From Fibrobacter sp. UWH6 (GTDB taxonomy: Bacteria; Fibrobacterota; Fibrobacteria; Fibrobacterales; Fibrobacteraceae): a DNA stretch of 64,000 nt. The DNA is taken from contig NZ_FRAX01000008.1 of the NCBI RefSeq assembly GCF_900142465.1, positions 62,001 to 126,000 on the forward strand, in the 5' to 3' direction. Shown here piece by piece: positions 1 through 8,237 of this stretch (the first letter of the stretch is position 1; the number at the start of each line of letters is the position of its first letter). The position numbers and the translations under genes are program-made. The notes under the pieces were generated by a model. The model was not told the DNA's origin. It saw nothing but the letters and a program-made list of their open reading frames with translations, and searched no databases.

Positions 1-1347
1 GAGGATTGTGATGAACACGAAGAAGCTGATGAAGAAGGCTGCAGCGACGTTCTGAATAATAGTCTGAGTCTTTGTGGAAAGGGGCTTGCCACGGAGTTTT
101 TCGATGCCGAGGAACATGAGGAGGCCGCCATCGGTAATGGCCAGCGGAAGCAAGTTCATCACGCCAAGGTTGATGCTGATGAGTGCCAGGAGCATAAGGA
201 ATTCCTGGAAGCCGCTCATCCATACGTTACCCATGACCGCCACGATGGAAACGGGGCCGGAGAATGCGTCCATCTTGACTTGACCCTTGAAGAGGCGGCC
301 AAAATAACGGAAGATGCTGGTGGTCATTTTCCAGCTGGTAGCGCAAGTCTTTTCAAGAGCCTCGATGGGACCGCGACGAACAAACTTTGTTTCGCGGAAG
401 AGGACATAGCCCATCTGCACACCCACCATATAGCGCTTGTATTCTTCGTTATAGACCGGAGTCATGGGGAGAGTAAGAGTGTCGCCATTGCGTGTAACGG
501 TTACGCAGACTTCTTCGCCCTTGGAACCATCAATCTGACGGACCACATCTTCGTAGCGGCCAATATGCTTGCCGTTAATTTCAAGAACGGTATCGTTCTG
601 AAGAATTCCAGCCTTTTCTGCAGCGGAACCTGCCACCGGCGGCAAACGGACAATCACGCGATTCTGAGGGTAAATGCCAATATCGCCGATACCCATCTTG
701 GTTTCGGAATCGGTGGAGTCCTGTGCGGGAATTACCAGTTCTTCGGGCACCACAACAATGGTCTGCACAGAACCCTCGCGATGGACTTCCAATTCCACAT
801 TGGCGCCAAGGCTTACGCCGATCTGCTCGCGGAAATCATCCCAGCCCTGAGTGGGCTTACCGTTAATGGCGGTGATGGTGTCGCCGGGAATAATGCCTGA
901 AACTTCGGCGGGAGAATTCTTACCTACAAAGCCAATAATCAATTCCTTGTTAGCGGGTTCCTGAACGCCCACCATGTAAAGAATCATCAAAAGGACAAAT
1001 GCAAACACAATGTTGATGAAAGGTCCGGCAAAGGCGATGGCTGCGCGGGCGCCAACGGACTTAGCCATAAAATCACGTTCATCCAGAGCTTCGCCTTCCT
1101 GGATCTTGTCGGGATTTTCACCGGCCATGGCCACATAGCCACCAAAGGGAATGGCGGAAATACAGTATTCGGTTTCGCCAACCTTGTACTTCAGAAGTTT
1201 CTTGCCAAAGCCAACACTAAAGGTGTTCACCTTGACGTTATTCCACTTTGCCACCAGGAAATGACCCAGCTCATGGATAGTCACCAAAAAACTCAGGCCA
1301 ATCAGGCCCAAAACAAACATCAAAACATTATCAAGGACATTTTCCAT
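1..1347 (-). CDS. rseP: Site-2 intramembrane zinc protease RseP (3' end beyond window)
   Basis: This is a membrane-embedded metalloprotease (family M50). In the best-studied relatives it cleaves anti-sigma factors within the inner membrane during envelope stress. The reading frame runs 449 codons from an ATG at 1347 to the window edge without a stop, so the C-terminus is missing. The zinc-binding HELGH motif sits near residue 26 in the first membrane segment (TIHELGHFLVAKW). A second hydrophobic stretch follows at about residues 105-120. Two PDZ-like segments come next, with NSPAEVSGIIPGD and GSAAEKAGILQND as typical ligand-loop sequences. The second catalytic segment (NLGVMNLLPLAITDGG) lies near residue 395. 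The usual NxxPxPxLDG reads NLLPLAITDGG here, which keeps the Asp. It follows dxr in the conserved order, but a GH9 gene separates the two. Confidence 0.93.
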   Translation of the reverse strand, partial: MENVLDNVLMFVLGLIGLSFLVTIHELGHFLVAKWNNVKVNTFSVGFGKKLLKYKVGETEYCISAIPFGGYVAMAGENPDKIQEGEALDERDFMAKSVGARAAIAFAGPFINIVFAFVLLMILYMVGVQEPANKELIIGFVGKNSPAEVSGIIPGDTITAINGKPTQGWDDFREQIGVSLGANVELEVHREGSVQTIVVVPEELVIPAQDSTDSETKMGIGDIGIYPQNRVIVRLPPVAGSAAEKAGILQNDTVLEINGKHIGRYEDVVRQIDGSKGEEVCVTVTRNGDTLTLPMTPVYNEEYKRYMVGVQMGYVLFRETKFVRRGPIEALEKTCATSWKMTTSIFRYFGRLFKGQVKMDAFSGPVSIVAVMGNVWMSGFQEFLMLLALISINLGVMNLLPLAITDGGLLMFLGIEKLRGKPLSTKTQTIIQNVAAAFFISFFVFITIL

Positions 1348-1411
1348 CGTTTTTCAATATAGCAAAAGGCGAGAGCAACGACGAGTAACACTATGGGCTT
1401 TATAGCAGAAA

Positions 1412-1467
1412 GGCGAGCCGCAAGGCTCGCCCATCCGCAGTTTTTTATTTACCGGCCAAGGGCCGGT
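1412..1467 (-). terminator. Two hairpins after the GH9 gene
   Basis: Two hairpins lie between the GH9 stop and rseP. One is ACCGGCC-aag-GGCCGGT (1451-1467), which is followed by T4 only on the plus strand. The other is GGCGAGCC-GGCTCGCC (1412-1431), followed by TTTCT on the minus strand. They probably end GH9 transcription before rseP. Confidence 0.55.
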
Positions 1468-1483
1468 TTTCAAAAGGTTAGAA

Positions 1484-3316
1484 CTACTTTATCTGCATAC
1501 CCTTCAAATCAAAACGTTTTCCATTGCGTTCAATGAAGACCTGCTGATCCACAAATCGCATACGGAGAGCGCCTTCTGGAGAGGAGTGCCTTGTCACAGA
1601 GGGTTTAATTGATGTAGCTTCGCCCTTGGCCACACCACCCACAGCAAAGCTAGGAGCATGGCCAGCATTAAGGGCTTCGATTGCACCAGCCAAATAAGCC
1701 AGCGGAGCATTCCAGTTGATAGCCACTTCGTTGGATGCATAGCTACAATTGTGGTCGGTGTAGGAAGTTGCGGGAACTCCCGTGCGGTAATCCTTACATT
1801 CCCAGGATTCAGAACCGATGTCTTCACCACCGGGCTGAGGACCACCCACCAACATACCGGGCACAGGGTCAGTCACCTTGTCAGCGGTACTGGGACGATG
1901 ATGAGGCTTCTTCGGGGACTTGGTTCCAAAACCTGTCATAAAGGACATGTCCAGAGGATTCTTGCCCAACAGATAATCCAGGACCTTGCGGGCTGCCTTG
2001 TAGTACTTATCTTCACCAGTCAGGTAATAGGCATGCAACAGCCAGATGCCCTGATTAGCGGCCACTGCGTTGGATCCCCAGACAAAATCATCTTTGGCCA
2101 TAACAACACCAAAGCCTGTTTCGGAACGTTTCACAAATTCATCGGCGGTCTTGATCAAAATGTTCTTGCTACCATCATCGGTACCGTATGTGGCAGCACC
2201 ATAGGCGGCAAGACCAGAGACATCGCCCCAGTTGGGAACATTGGCTTTAGAAACATTCTGCTTGTAGGAAGCATCCCCTGTGGCAATGAACAGTTCGGTA
2301 CCTGCGAACAGCTTTTCATCGTCGAGCCACTGGTCACCATATTCCCCAGTAGAAACGCCCTGGGGATTGGAATAGGTTACATTGGGATTCTGGGCACCCC
2401 ATGCGTAAGCCTTCTTGGCGGCTTCAAGACACTGGGCAGCAAAAGTTGCATCGTAGGCCTTGTAGACTCGGGAAGCGGTTGCCATGACGCCTGCAAAATC
2501 AAAGGTGGCTGCAGTACCCTTACCGATAACATAAAGAGTAAGTTTGTCTGCAGCGGGCATGTCATCGCCAGGGAAACCAAGGGAGGTCAACTTATGGAAT
2601 ACGCCACCATCGGTATCCTGCATGGTGAGCATCCAATCCAGATTGTACTTGATTTCTGCCAACAGATCAGGCAGAGTACCTTCGGCAGGAATGTTCCACT
2701 TGAGGGTCCTGAAGTAATCCGGATAGTGTTCAAACAGAGAAAGGAGTGTATAAGTAGTGATGCCGGAGTTCACGATATAACGACCATAGTCGCCAGCATC
2801 GTACCAGCCCTTACCGGAAGAAATGGAGCCCGAACCTGCGGAATTGTGAAGCTGGTAAGTGCCTGCGTTATGGCCAGCGGCACGAGCCCACTGACCAGCA
2901 TAGGTCTGTTCCAACGCCATGGAGGCACGCTGATAGTAGAACCACTTCAAGGCGGCCTTAGTTACATCTTCAAATGTATTGTCGACAATCTTAAGATCAT
3001 TGCGGAGAACCTGGCCGCCCACTCGGATAGAGTAAACACCAGGAGTCTTCAAATCGGAGAAATCCACCAGAGACACATTCTGGCTGCTGGGAACCCACAG
3101 GGCGGAGGCAGACGGGGTGGCTGTCATGACGACACTGCCCGCAGCATCCACGATTTCGACAGGGCCGCTAACATCCTGAACGGTGAATTCCTTGGCATCA
3201 TTTGAACGATAACCAATCTGGTTGATGTAGGCATTGGCACCAAAAGCTGTAGAAGCCAGAGTCAATGCAGAAATGGCCAACGGCGCAAACTGTTTGAGAC
3301 CGAATTTTGAAAACAT
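1484..3316 (-). CDS. Secreted GH9 endoglucanase with N-terminal Ig-like domain
   Basis: A family 9 glycoside hydrolase of 610 residues, predicted to cut beta-1,4-glucan by inversion outside the cell. I chose ATG 3316 because AAGGAG lies six bases upstream; in-frame ATGs further out have no spacing for it. A signal peptide (about residues 1-28, ending near AFGA) is followed by a CelD_N-type Ig domain (about 30-115). The catalytic domain then begins at GKGWYDAGDYGRY, which holds the DAGD catalytic aspartates. The GH9 signature blocks are present: KKPHHRPS with its substrate His, and SNEVAINWNAP with the catalytic Glu. The last 50 residues or so resemble a short C-terminal sorting module. Unlike the enzymes of the 15-60 kb island it has no CBM6 and no TKGAY-N5-RTCMA dyad upstream, so it is probably regulated separately. 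It sits between the core genes dxr and rseP. Confidence 0.92.
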   Translation of the reverse strand: MFSKFGLKQFAPLAISALTLASTAFGANAYINQIGYRSNDAKEFTVQDVSGPVEIVDAAGSVVMTATPSASALWVPSSQNVSLVDFSDLKTPGVYSIRVGGQVLRNDLKIVDNTFEDVTKAALKWFYYQRASMALEQTYAGQWARAAGHNAGTYQLHNSAGSGSISSGKGWYDAGDYGRYIVNSGITTYTLLSLFEHYPDYFRTLKWNIPAEGTLPDLLAEIKYNLDWMLTMQDTDGGVFHKLTSLGFPGDDMPAADKLTLYVIGKGTAATFDFAGVMATASRVYKAYDATFAAQCLEAAKKAYAWGAQNPNVTYSNPQGVSTGEYGDQWLDDEKLFAGTELFIATGDASYKQNVSKANVPNWGDVSGLAAYGAATYGTDDGSKNILIKTADEFVKRSETGFGVVMAKDDFVWGSNAVAANQGIWLLHAYYLTGEDKYYKAARKVLDYLLGKNPLDMSFMTGFGTKSPKKPHHRPSTADKVTDPVPGMLVGGPQPGGEDIGSESWECKDYRTGVPATSYTDHNCSYASNEVAINWNAPLAYLAGAIEALNAGHAPSFAVGGVAKGEATSIKPSVTRHSSPEGALRMRFVDQQVFIERNGKRFDLKGMQIK

Positions 3317-3434
3317 ACACATCTCCTTACACTTATTCAAAATCAATATAGGAGATTTTTTAGAACAAAGCTAAAAAAACATCATTAATTCTGTTTACAA
3401 GTGTAACAGCTGTTTCCAAAATGTGTTCCACATC

Positions 3435-3464
3435 AAAAAAGGGCCCGCAAAGCGAACCCTTTTT
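3435..3464 (-). terminator. Intrinsic terminator of dxr
   Basis: On the minus strand a stem with outer arms AAAGGG/CCCTTT and inner CGC/GCG is followed by T6, just after the dxr stop codon. Confidence 0.75.
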
Positions 3465-3481
3465 CAACAATCTGCCAGAAT

Positions 3482-4627
3482 TTACTTAATCAAGTCAAGA
3501 GTCAGGCGGCGAGCTTCGGCGTCGGCTTCCAGAACCTGTTCCAGAGTCAGATGACCGGTAAGGTTGGGAGCGCCGTTGATGATAGTTTCCACATGACGGG
3601 GAATATCGGTGAACTTCAGCTTGCCATCCAGGAAGCGATCCACCAGAACTTCGTTGGCGGCATTCATCATGGCGGGAACTACACCGCCGCGGCGGCCAGC
3701 TTCAAATGCGAGGGCCAGGCAACGGAACTTGTTGAAGTCCGGTTCGAAGAAGGTGAGCTGACCCAAGGTCGGCAGGTCGAGGCGCTTGGTTTCAAGAGGC
3801 AGGCGTTCCGGCCAAGTGAGGGCCACCTGAATAGGAATGCGCATGTCGGGGGCGCCCAGCTGAGCCATCAGGGAACCGTCGCGGAACTGCACCAAAGAGT
3901 GCACCATGGACTGGGGGTGAACCACCACCTTGATCTGTTCGTAAGGAATGTGGAACAGGAAGTGGGCTTCAAGAACTTCAAGACCCTTGTTCATCATGGA
4001 AGCGGAGTCGATGGTGATCTTGCGGCCCATGCTCCACACCGGATGATTCAAAGCATCGGCAACAGTGATGTTTTCAAAACGTTCGATATCCCAGGTACGG
4101 AAAGGGCCACCGGAAGCGGTGATTTCCAGGCATTCCACTTCCTTGTTGGGGCGGTCGGCCAGGCACTGGAAAATAGCGCTGTGTTCAGAGTCGATGGGAG
4201 TGATGAAAGCCTTGGGATTTTCGGCCAGCTTGTCCCAGATGACGGGGCCGGCCATGACCATGGTTTCCTTGTTGGCCAGAGCCACATGCTTACCGTGTTC
4301 GATAGCGGTAATGGTGGGCAAGCAGCCTACGGCACCCATAAGGGCGTTGATGATGATGTCGGCCTTGGGGTCGGCAGCCAGTTCGCAGAGGCCTTCCATA
4401 CCGGAGAGCACCGGCATATTGAGCATGGCGCTCAGTTCCTTGGCGGCTTCGGGCTTGAACATGCAAACACGTTCCACCTTGAACTTGCGAACAATTTCAG
4501 CAACTTTTTCAACGCTGGAATTTGCAGCCACGGCATAGACCTTGAACAGGTCGGAATGCTGAAGGCAAACATCTACAGTAGAAGTTCCGATAGAACCGGT
4601 AGCACCGAGAAGAACGACATTTTTCAT
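3482..4627 (-). CDS. dxr: 1-deoxy-D-xylulose 5-phosphate reductoisomerase
   Basis: The second enzyme of the MEP isoprenoid pathway. It rearranges and reduces DXP to 2-C-methyl-D-erythritol 4-phosphate using NADPH and a divalent metal in the cytoplasm. The start is ATG 4627 (381 residues, normal for the family), preceded by AAAGG. An in-frame start seven codons further upstream has no ribosome-binding site and would extend the protein before the nucleotide-binding strand. The NADPH fold opens with LLGATGSIGTSTVDV. ALANKETMV and the metal/substrate block ITPIDSEHSAIFQ are both present, as is TASGGPF. It normally follows cdsA directly and precedes rseP; here five genes separate it from cdsA and a GH9 gene from rseP. 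Confidence 0.97.
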   Translation of the reverse strand: MKNVVLLGATGSIGTSTVDVCLQHSDLFKVYAVAANSSVEKVAEIVRKFKVERVCMFKPEAAKELSAMLNMPVLSGMEGLCELAADPKADIIINALMGAVGCLPTITAIEHGKHVALANKETMVMAGPVIWDKLAENPKAFITPIDSEHSAIFQCLADRPNKEVECLEITASGGPFRTWDIERFENITVADALNHPVWSMGRKITIDSASMMNKGLEVLEAHFLFHIPYEQIKVVVHPQSMVHSLVQFRDGSLMAQLGAPDMRIPIQVALTWPERLPLETKRLDLPTLGQLTFFEPDFNKFRCLALAFEAGRRGGVVPAMMNAANEVLVDRFLDGKLKFTDIPRHVETIINGAPNLTGHLTLEQVLEADAEARRLTLDLIK

Positions 4628-4639
4628 AATTAAAACCTT

Positions 4640-4837
4640 TGGATGCAAGAGCTAGGTATGAGGCTTGAGGTCGTTCGCTACGCTCACTTTGAGGTGCGAG
4701 ATTTCGCAGGCTTCAAGACTCACCTTTCTCAAAAAAATAATATAATTCCATTCCCGAATAAAGATACCTCTAAGGCCGAAGGCCGCCCTCAAAGCAAAGC
4801 GACCTCACCGCTCTTTAAACTTTATCCTTCCTACTAC
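4640..4837. repeat. Inverted intergenic repeat between galE and dxr
   Basis: The spacer holds TGAGGTCG...CTTTGAGG (about 4668-4695) and, facing it, CCTCAAAG...CGACCTCA (about 4790-4807). The intervening bases differ. No gene fits here. It looks like a dispersed intergenic repeat, but that cannot be tested from one window. Confidence 0.45.
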
Positions 4838-5848
4838 CTAGTATCCCTTGGGATTATTCTTCTGGAAGTTCCAGGAATCGCGGCACATATCCTCGATACC
4901 GTACTTCGCTTCCCAACCCAGTTCAGCCTTGGCCTTTGCAGGGTTGCAGTAACAGGTAGCGATGTCGCCGGCACGGCGAGGCTTGATACTATACGGGACC
5001 TTCAATCCGTTTGCTTTTTCGAATGCGTGAACCACATCCAATACAGAATAGCCATGACCTGTACCCAGGTTGTAGATGGCAAGGCCACACTTACGTTCAA
5101 TGGCCTGCAAGGCGCACACATGGCCCGCAGCCAAATCGCAAACGTGAATATAGTCGCGGACACCAGTTCCGTCGGGGGTATCGTAATCGTTGCCGAACAC
5201 GCCCAGTTCCTGACGTAAGCCCACGGCGGTCTGCGTAATATAAGGCATCAAATTGTTGGGGATTCCGTTAGGGTTCTCGCCAATGAGACCGCTCTGGTGA
5301 GCGCCAATGGGATTGAAATAACGGAGGAGCACTACGTTCCACTCAGGGTCGGCCTTCTGCAAATCCATCAGTACTTCTTCAAGCATGGACTTGGTCTTGC
5401 CATAGGGATTGGTGCACTGACCCTTGGGGCATTCTTCAGTAATGGGGATGATGGCCGGATCGCCATACACCGTTGCAGAAGAAGAAAAAATAAAGTTCTT
5501 GCAGTTATGCTTGCGCATGACGTCCAACAGAACGAAGGTGGCGTTCATGTTGTTCTCGTAATACTCCAGAGGCTTGGCAACAGATTCGCCCACCGCCTTG
5601 AGACCCGCAAAATGAATGCAGGCATCAAAGGAATACTTTTCAAAAACTTCGTTCATGGCGGCTGCATCACGGACGTCAGCCTTTACAAAGGGAACCGGCT
5701 TTCCAATAATCTGAGCCACCCGGCGAAGGGATTCCTCGCTGGAGTTCACCAGATTATCGACCACAACCACGGAGTGGCCAGCCTTATCAAGTTCAATGAT
5801 GGTGTGGCTGCCAATATAACCTGCGCCACCTGTAAGAAGAATATTCAT
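4838..5848 (-). CDS. galE: UDP-glucose 4-epimerase
   Basis: An extended short-chain dehydrogenase that interconverts UDP-glucose and UDP-galactose. It supplies galactose for surface polysaccharide and lets the cell use galactose. The protein has 336 residues, as usual. The NAD-binding GGAGYIGSHT is at the N-terminus. The active-site FSSSATVYG (Ser/Thr) and NPYGKTK (Tyr-xxx-Lys) are intact, and the substrate-binding NPIGAH is present. It lies between the PAP2 gene and dxr on the same strand. The connection to the galactosidases in the distal island (GH2, GH27) is plausible metabolically, but no shared regulatory site is seen. Confidence 0.95.
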   Translation of the reverse strand: MNILLTGGAGYIGSHTIIELDKAGHSVVVVDNLVNSSEESLRRVAQIIGKPVPFVKADVRDAAAMNEVFEKYSFDACIHFAGLKAVGESVAKPLEYYENNMNATFVLLDVMRKHNCKNFIFSSSATVYGDPAIIPITEECPKGQCTNPYGKTKSMLEEVLMDLQKADPEWNVVLLRYFNPIGAHQSGLIGENPNGIPNNLMPYITQTAVGLRQELGVFGNDYDTPDGTGVRDYIHVCDLAAGHVCALQAIERKCGLAIYNLGTGHGYSVLDVVHAFEKANGLKVPYSIKPRRAGDIATCYCNPAKAKAELGWEAKYGIEDMCRDSWNFQKNNPKGY

Positions 5849-5922
5849 CTAAGACCTTATGTTTTTCCACAAATAATGTAGATAATTCACACCACCGAGA
5901 GTAAACCGCCCATGTCTAAAGA

Positions 5923-6792
5923 CTAGAAATACAAGGAGGCCACAAGCCCTTTCTGGTCATCATAAAATAGGGGCGCAACGGTAACCCGCATCCCTTTTTC
6001 GGGTGCGCCGTTTTTTTCACGATAGAACGCATTTCCGATGTACCACCCGATAGAGGCCCCCATCAGAACACCGGCCACCGCATCGGAAAACCAGTGCGCC
6101 TCCCCCTTGGCACCAAGGACCATGCTGGTCGCCACATAGCCCGCAAAGAGGCCACAGCCCGCAACCACGAAGGGATTGTCACGATGATAGCTGGCGATGC
6201 TCATGGCAAGGGCTGCGTTGGTCATGGAGTGCCCCGAAGGCCAGCCATAAAAAACACCTCGCTTAAAAAAGCCCCACTTAAAATCCCGGGAAAGGCTTCC
6301 GCTATTGCTATCCGCCACCGGGTGGGCACGCCCCGAAATTGCCTTCAGGATATTGTTGTACAAAAACGCCACCGCCGTAGCCTGGGCCGCCACCGCACCG
6401 GTATTGTTCAAGGTTTTATTGCCGCTAAAGAAGTACATATAGCCAGGAACAAGAAACGGGAAAAACGTTCCCGCCATCATTCCCGGCATAAAGGCGATAC
6501 CGAAGGCCAGCTCATTCTGACGAGCCGCAAATCGAGCCACCTTCAAATCCACATCATTGGTAGAAAGCAGGTAGGTTGCGCCACCGCCAACTAGGTGAAA
6601 AGCGAGAGGCCAGCCAAAGGCACTCCACAGCATGTTTTGACCCAGGTGATCGAAAGGCGACAAAGTAACGGAGGCTGAATTACTTTTATGGTCCGTTGAC
6701 TGACGAACCACCGTTGTATCCGAAACCGGTTCCTGCCCGTGAGCAAGAACAGTAAAAAGAAAAATCAAAATTATGGAAAGAATTCGATTCAT
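5923..6792 (-). CDS. PAP2-family membrane phosphatase
   Basis: A membrane-associated acid phosphatase of the PAP2 superfamily (289 residues), with possible substrates such as undecaprenyl pyrophosphate or phosphatidic acid. The N-terminus is a signal sequence (ILSIILIFLFTVLAHGQ). The three PAP2 blocks are present: KAISGRAHP for the first (K-x5-RP variant), WPSGHSM for the second, and the third block at HWFSDAVAG, with several hydrophobic segments between. I chose ATG 6792; a TTG four codons earlier is also possible. No strong ribosome-binding site is seen. Lipid-carrier recycling would fit the neighbouring isoprenoid genes (uppS, dxr), but this is inference. Confidence 0.8.
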   Translation of the reverse strand: MNRILSIILIFLFTVLAHGQEPVSDTTVVRQSTDHKSNSASVTLSPFDHLGQNMLWSAFGWPLAFHLVGGGATYLLSTNDVDLKVARFAARQNELAFGIAFMPGMMAGTFFPFLVPGYMYFFSGNKTLNNTGAVAAQATAVAFLYNNILKAISGRAHPVADSNSGSLSRDFKWGFFKRGVFYGWPSGHSMTNAALAMSIASYHRDNPFVVAGCGLFAGYVATSMVLGAKGEAHWFSDAVAGVLMGASIGWYIGNAFYREKNGAPEKGMRVTVAPLFYDDQKGLVASLYF

Positions 6793-6878
6793 TTTTAACA
6801 GCAAATTTAGAATAAAATAAAAAAGCCATATCCATTACAAAACGGACACAGCTGCATTTTTCAAGGAAAAATGTCCTT

Positions 6879-7439
6879 TTACCTTATCCACTTTTCCACG
6901 TCTTTTTCGGCCTTGGACTTTTCGTTCTGGGCAACGTGACCATAAATGGCGAGACCCATAGTAACATTGGCGCCGGTCAATTTCTTAAGGCGGGCTACAC
7001 CGCTGAGGCCACTACCTTCGTGAGTGACAAAAGGATGAATAGTTTTACCTTTCAGATTGTACTTTTCGAAGAAGGTTACCATGGGCATAGGCATTTCGCC
7101 CCACCACACGGGATATCCGACATAGATTTCGTCGTATTCTTCCGGATTGACACTAACCGGTTTAATTTCGGGACGGGAGTCGTTTGCCAATTCCTTCTTG
7201 GCCACAGCGATACAGTCGTCGTATTCTTTCGGATATTCCTTGACGGGTTCCACCTTCAAAAGCGTTGCACCTGTTTTTGCGGCAATGATTTCGGCAACGA
7301 TTTCGGTATTGCCCTTCTTGATATAGCCCACGCTATAGTTTTCGTCGGCACGGGAATAATAGATGACCAGTTTCTTGGATTCAGCAGCCATGGCAGCCCC
7401 CATAAGGATTGTTAAAAGGATGAGGATGATCTTTTTCAT
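6879..7439 (-). CDS. Exported flavodoxin-like protein
   Basis: A 186-residue protein with a flavodoxin fold of the Flavodoxin_4 type, expected to bind FMN and act in electron transfer or quinone/nitro reduction. The N-terminus has a clear Sec signal (about residues 1-18, ending in GAAMAA), which is unusual for a flavodoxin. The mature part begins KKLVIYYSRADENY, containing the phosphate-binding loop region. YVGYPVWWGEMPMP is the loop that stacks on the flavin in this family, and FVTHEGSGLSG follows. It faces a nitroreductase gene across a 166-bp spacer and carries a MerR-type promoter (see 7459-7489). Confidence 0.85.
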   Translation of the reverse strand: MKKIILILLTILMGAAMAAESKKLVIYYSRADENYSVGYIKKGNTEIVAEIIAAKTGATLLKVEPVKEYPKEYDDCIAVAKKELANDSRPEIKPVSVNPEEYDEIYVGYPVWWGEMPMPMVTFFEKYNLKGKTIHPFVTHEGSGLSGVARLKKLTGANVTMGLAIYGHVAQNEKSKAEKDVEKWIR

Positions 7440-7458
7440 TGAAATCTCTTTTTGTTAT

Positions 7459-7489
7459 AATATATCATCTAGAGTTGACTCTAGGTCAA
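7459..7489 (-). promoter_or_regulatory. MerR-type promoter with dyad between -35 and -10
   Basis: On the minus strand TTGACC (7484-7489) and TATATT (7459-7464) are separated by 19 bp. The perfect dyad CTAGAGT-TG-ACTCTAG (7469-7484) fills the spacer. A 19-20 bp spacer containing the operator is the hallmark of promoters activated by MerR-family regulators. No MerR gene lies in this window. Confidence 0.6.
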
Positions 7490-7547
7490 GACCTTGTTTA
7501 AATAAATTTCTTTTTTTATAAAGTCAGTTATTTGAAAATGCTATTTT

Positions 7548-7553
7548 TATAAT
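7548..7553 (+). promoter_or_regulatory. -10 box of the nitroreductase gene
   Basis: TATAAT is a perfect -10 hexamer, about 50 bases before the chosen start. It overlaps an in-frame ATG at 7552, which argues that this ATG is not the translation start. Confidence 0.5.
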
Positions 7554-7605
7554 GAACGTGGTGCCAAATGGCCCTCGGCAAAACTTTTTCGCCATAGGTA
7601 AGACA

Positions 7606-8148
7606 ATGATGAACGAAACCCTGATGACTCTGGAAACTCGCCGCAGCTGCCGCAAGTTCAAGCCCGACATGATTACCGACGAGGAATTGGAAGCCGTGCT
7701 TCGCGCAGGAACCTTCGCCCCTTCCGGAAAGAACCAGCAGTCTTCCATCATCATCGCCGTAACCAACAAGGAAATGCGCGACCAGATCGCCGAAGAGAAC
7801 CGCAAGATCGGCGGTTGGGACGAAGGTTTCGACCCCTTCTACGGCGCACCTGTAATCTTGATTGTCATTGCAGACAAGGATGCCAACAACGGCTCCGGAA
7901 CCTATATCAACGACGGCAGTCTTGTCATGGGAAACCTGATGAATGCCGCCGCAAGCCTTGGCCTCGGCAGCGTCTGGATCCACCGCGCCAAACAGGAATT
8001 CGAAAGCGAATTCGGAAAGTCTATTCTAGAAAAGCTGGGCATCAAGGGCAACTACGAAGGCATCGGCCACGTGGCCCTAGGTTACCGTCAGACACCAGTT
8101 CCCCAGGCTTTGGCCCGCAAAGAAAACTACATCTTTTACATCAAGTAG
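7606..8148 (+). CDS. Nitroreductase-family flavoprotein
   Basis: An FMN-dependent NAD(P)H oxidoreductase of the nitroreductase superfamily (180 residues), reducing nitro compounds, quinones or similar acceptors. FMN-binding TRRSCRKF is at the N-terminus, APSGKNQQS follows about 30 residues later, and GLGSVWI is near residue 120, all in family order. I chose ATG 7606, with AGGT eight bases upstream. The ATG at 7552 lies inside the likely -10 box. This is the only plus-strand gene in the first 19 kb. It faces the flavodoxin-like gene, so the two redox genes may share control through the dyad at 7469-7484. Confidence 0.88.
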   Translation: MMNETLMTLETRRSCRKFKPDMITDEELEAVLRAGTFAPSGKNQQSSIIIAVTNKEMRDQIAEENRKIGGWDEGFDPFYGAPVILIVIADKDANNGSGTYINDGSLVMGNLMNAAASLGLGSVWIHRAKQEFESEFGKSILEKLGIKGNYEGIGHVALGYRQTPVPQALARKENYIFYIK

Positions 8149-8161
8149 CGAAAACTTAAAT

Positions 8162-8190
8162 GGCCGCGTCAAGGATTCCCTGACACGGCC
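8162..8190. terminator. Bidirectional terminator between nitroreductase and GGDEF gene
   Basis: Ten-base arms GGCCGCGTCA and TGACACGGCC with a nine-base loop sit between two converging genes. The single mismatch becomes a G-U pair on the minus strand. Confidence 0.65.
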
Positions 8191-8237
8191 TAATTACTCT
8201 TTAATAGTTTGCGTTTCCTGTCCGCGAAACCCAATAT

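Noticed and set aside
1658-3205. Long plus-strand reading frames opposite the GH9, GH2, GH95, beta-helix and metH genes
   Set aside because: They are antisense shadows produced by codon bias. The opposite strand encodes recognised proteins with motifs and ribosome-binding sites.
3317-3434. Island dyad before the GH9 gene
   Set aside because: Only loosely similar TTTAC/GTAAC is present. No TKGAY-N5-RTCMA occurs.
7552-7605. Upstream ATG as the nitroreductase start
   Set aside because: It overlaps a TATAAT box, lacks a ribosome-binding site and adds residues unlike the family.
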